NCBI GenBank assembly: GCA_003557485.1
Contig: PWOI01000103.1
Span: 1-7,129, forward strand
Reading direction: 5' to 3'
Source: Elusimicrobiota bacterium
GTDB taxonomy: Bacteria; CG03; SLGR01; PWQF01
DNA length: 7,129 nucleotides
The number at the start of each line of letters is the position of its first letter. The first letter of the stretch is position 1. Position numbers and translations under genes: made by a program. The notes beneath the pieces are model-generated. The model was not told the DNA's origin. It worked only from the letters and a program-made list of their open reading frames with translations, and searched no databases. Positions 5,909 through 7,129 of the stretch are shown here, in pieces.

Positions 5909-7129
5909 TTAAGCTTCCTCTTCCGGTTCTTCCGGAGTTTCCCGGCAAACGGGAAGGGTAAAATAAAAGACCGAGCCGCTGCCGAAAACGCTGTCAACCC
6001 ATATTCTTCCGCCGTGAGATTCAACTATGCCCTGGGCTATTGCAAGCCCCAGTCCGGTGCCTTTGGGGCCTTCAACGTTTCTTGCCCCTTTGGACTGTTC
6101 AAACTGCCTGAAAATCTTTCCTAGGTCCTTTTCAGGGATGCCCTGACCGGTATCCCTCACCCATACCTTTACAAAGCCCTCTATGTCGTCCGGTGCGGCT
6201 CCTAAAGTGATTGTGCCCCCTTCGGGAGTAAATTTCAAGGCATTTCCGGCTAGGTTTATCAGGACCTGTCCTATTCTGTCCAGATCGGCGTAAACAGCAG
6301 GGGTTTCTTTTTCTATGTCGCTTTTCAGTGCTATTTTTTTCTTTTCGGCTACGGGTTCCAGAAGATTTATCACATCAGTTATTTTATGGCTTATATCACA
6401 AGGTTCTTTATCAATATCCATCATTCCCGCCTTTATTTTAGCGATATCAAGCACATCGGTTATAAATTGCGCCAGGCGCTGTGAACTGGCTTTTATAGTC
6501 TGCAGGGCTTTTTTCTTTTTATCTTCGGGAACTAAGTCGCCTCTTTCAAGAAGAAGGTCAATGTAACCTTCAATGGCAGCAAGCGGTGTTCTGAGTTCGT
6601 GCGAAACAGCGTTAACAAATTCATCTTTTACCCTGTCAAGATCGGCAAGTTTTTCAGCCATTTCATTAAACTCCCCGGCGAGCATCCCTATTTCATCTTT
6701 TGAATTTATCTCTATTTTTGTTGATAGCTGTCCTTCTCCTATGTACCTGGAACCCTCCACAAGCTTTCTTATGGGGCTTGTTACAGTCCCGGACAGGATA
6801 AGTGAGATTATAATGCCTATTGCCAGAACTGCCAGGGAAATGACCGTTATGCTGTTTCTTACTCTTCCTATGGCTTCGGATATGCGTTCACGGTAAAACT
6901 GTCCGTTGAATCCCACCTGCGCAATTCCGCTCTTGCTGCCGGCAATATATACGGGGCTGGACAATATGTCTCCGTCTTCCCATAGGTCATGTATATCCTT
7001 GACTTCCAGAACATTATCGCTTTGTTCGCGGTCGGTAAACAATATCCGTCCCGAACGAAGGTTATATAAGTTTATGTACTCAATTCCAGGGTAAGTGTTT
7101 TTAAACGCCCTCATAGTATTTAAAAGAAG
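5909..7129 (-). CDS. Membrane sensor histidine kinase, 5' end outside the window
   Basis: The reading frame is open to the window edge, so the start and first transmembrane helix are missing; 406 codons are visible. Numbered from the in-frame Met at 7112-7114: the end of an extracytoplasmic sensor region (about 1-85), a transmembrane helix (about 90-110), a HAMP linker (about 110-163, including SPIRKLVEGS and GEFNEMAEKL), the HisKA dimerisation helix with phosphoacceptor His172 (FVNAVSHELRTPL), and an HATPase domain with the N box (NLAGNALKF, Asn287 and Asn291), G1 box (DTGQGIP, Asp321), F box (FRQFEQSKG) and G2 box (GTGLGLAIA, 352-360). All catalytic motifs are intact, so it should autophosphorylate and phosphorylate the receivers encoded next. 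A short Pro/Glu-rich acidic tail (TPEEPEEEA) ends the protein. The visible sensor piece is too short to name a ligand. It is the first visible gene of the minus-strand cluster; the stop at 5909-5911 lies 5 nt before the REC-GGDEF start. Confidence 0.95.
   Translation of the reverse strand, partial: LLLNTMRAFKNTYPGIEYINLYNLRSGRILFTDREQSDNVLEVKDIHDLWEDGDILSSPVYIAGSKSGIAQVGFNGQFYRERISEAIGRVRNSITVISLAVLAIGIIISLILSGTVTSPIRKLVEGSRYIGEGQLSTKIEINSKDEIGMLAGEFNEMAEKLADLDRVKDEFVNAVSHELRTPLAAIEGYIDLLLERGDLVPEDKKKKALQTIKASSQRLAQFITDVLDIAKIKAGMMDIDKEPCDISHKITDVINLLEPVAEKKKIALKSDIEKETPAVYADLDRIGQVLINLAGNALKFTPEGGTITLGAAPDDIEGFVKVWVRDTGQGIPEKDLGKIFRQFEQSKGARNVEGPKGTGLGLAIAQGIVESHGGRIWVDSVFGSGSVFYFTLPVCRETPEEPEEEA

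Noticed and set aside
5904-5948. Upstream start of the REC-GGDEF protein at 5948
   Set aside because: It would overlap the kinase C-terminus and add a Gly/Arg-rich leader unlike a receiver N-terminus; ATG at 5903 or 5897 puts the receiver at the usual distance from the start.
6315-7094. Three plus-strand open frames opposite the histidine kinase
   Set aside because: The minus-strand kinase carries every catalytic motif in order; these frames have no recognisable features.

Overview
The window holds two convergent gene clusters that together fill almost all of the sequence. It looks like a bacterial chromosome of moderate GC content. A predicted secreted outer-membrane beta-barrel points to a Gram-negative (diderm) bacterium. 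AccA and PanD indicate ordinary type II fatty-acid and CoA synthesis. The mix of genes and the style of the proteins would fit an uncultivated lineage such as Omnitrophota, Elusimicrobiota or a relative, but that is a guess; nothing in the window fixes the taxon.

Plus-strand cluster (1-3705), five tightly packed genes: the 3' end of a phosphofructokinase; a 236-aa YjbH-like predicted outer-membrane barrel starting at a GTG one base after the phosphofructokinase stop; accA (acetyl-CoA carboxyltransferase alpha subunit); panD (aspartate 1-decarboxylase); and a cyclic amidohydrolase of the dihydropyrimidinase/D-hydantoinase family. Gaps are 1, 2, 3 and 12 nt, so one transcript with translational coupling is likely. 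The theme is central carbon to malonyl-CoA and CoA precursors. PanD makes beta-alanine from aspartate. Its neighbour belongs to the family whose classical member feeds the other beta-alanine route, pyrimidine reduction, although its substrate pocket appears altered.

Minus-strand cluster (7129 down to 3710), four signalling genes read in the order: a membrane sensor histidine kinase (5' end outside the window), a REC-GGDEF response regulator with a GGDDF signature, an OmpR/PhoB-type response regulator, and a receiver protein with no recognised output domain that lacks two normally conserved receiver residues. Gaps are 5, 6 and 13 nt. This looks like a branched phosphorelay in which one kinase could serve a transcription factor, a GGDEF protein and a possible non-switching receiver.

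The two clusters meet tail to tail with only 4 nt between stop codons. A hairpin with a T-rich tail, reading in the minus direction and lying inside the 3' end of the amidohydrolase gene, is a plausible terminator for the signalling operon. No RNA genes, mobile elements, CRISPR arrays or intergenic stretches longer than 13 nt were seen.
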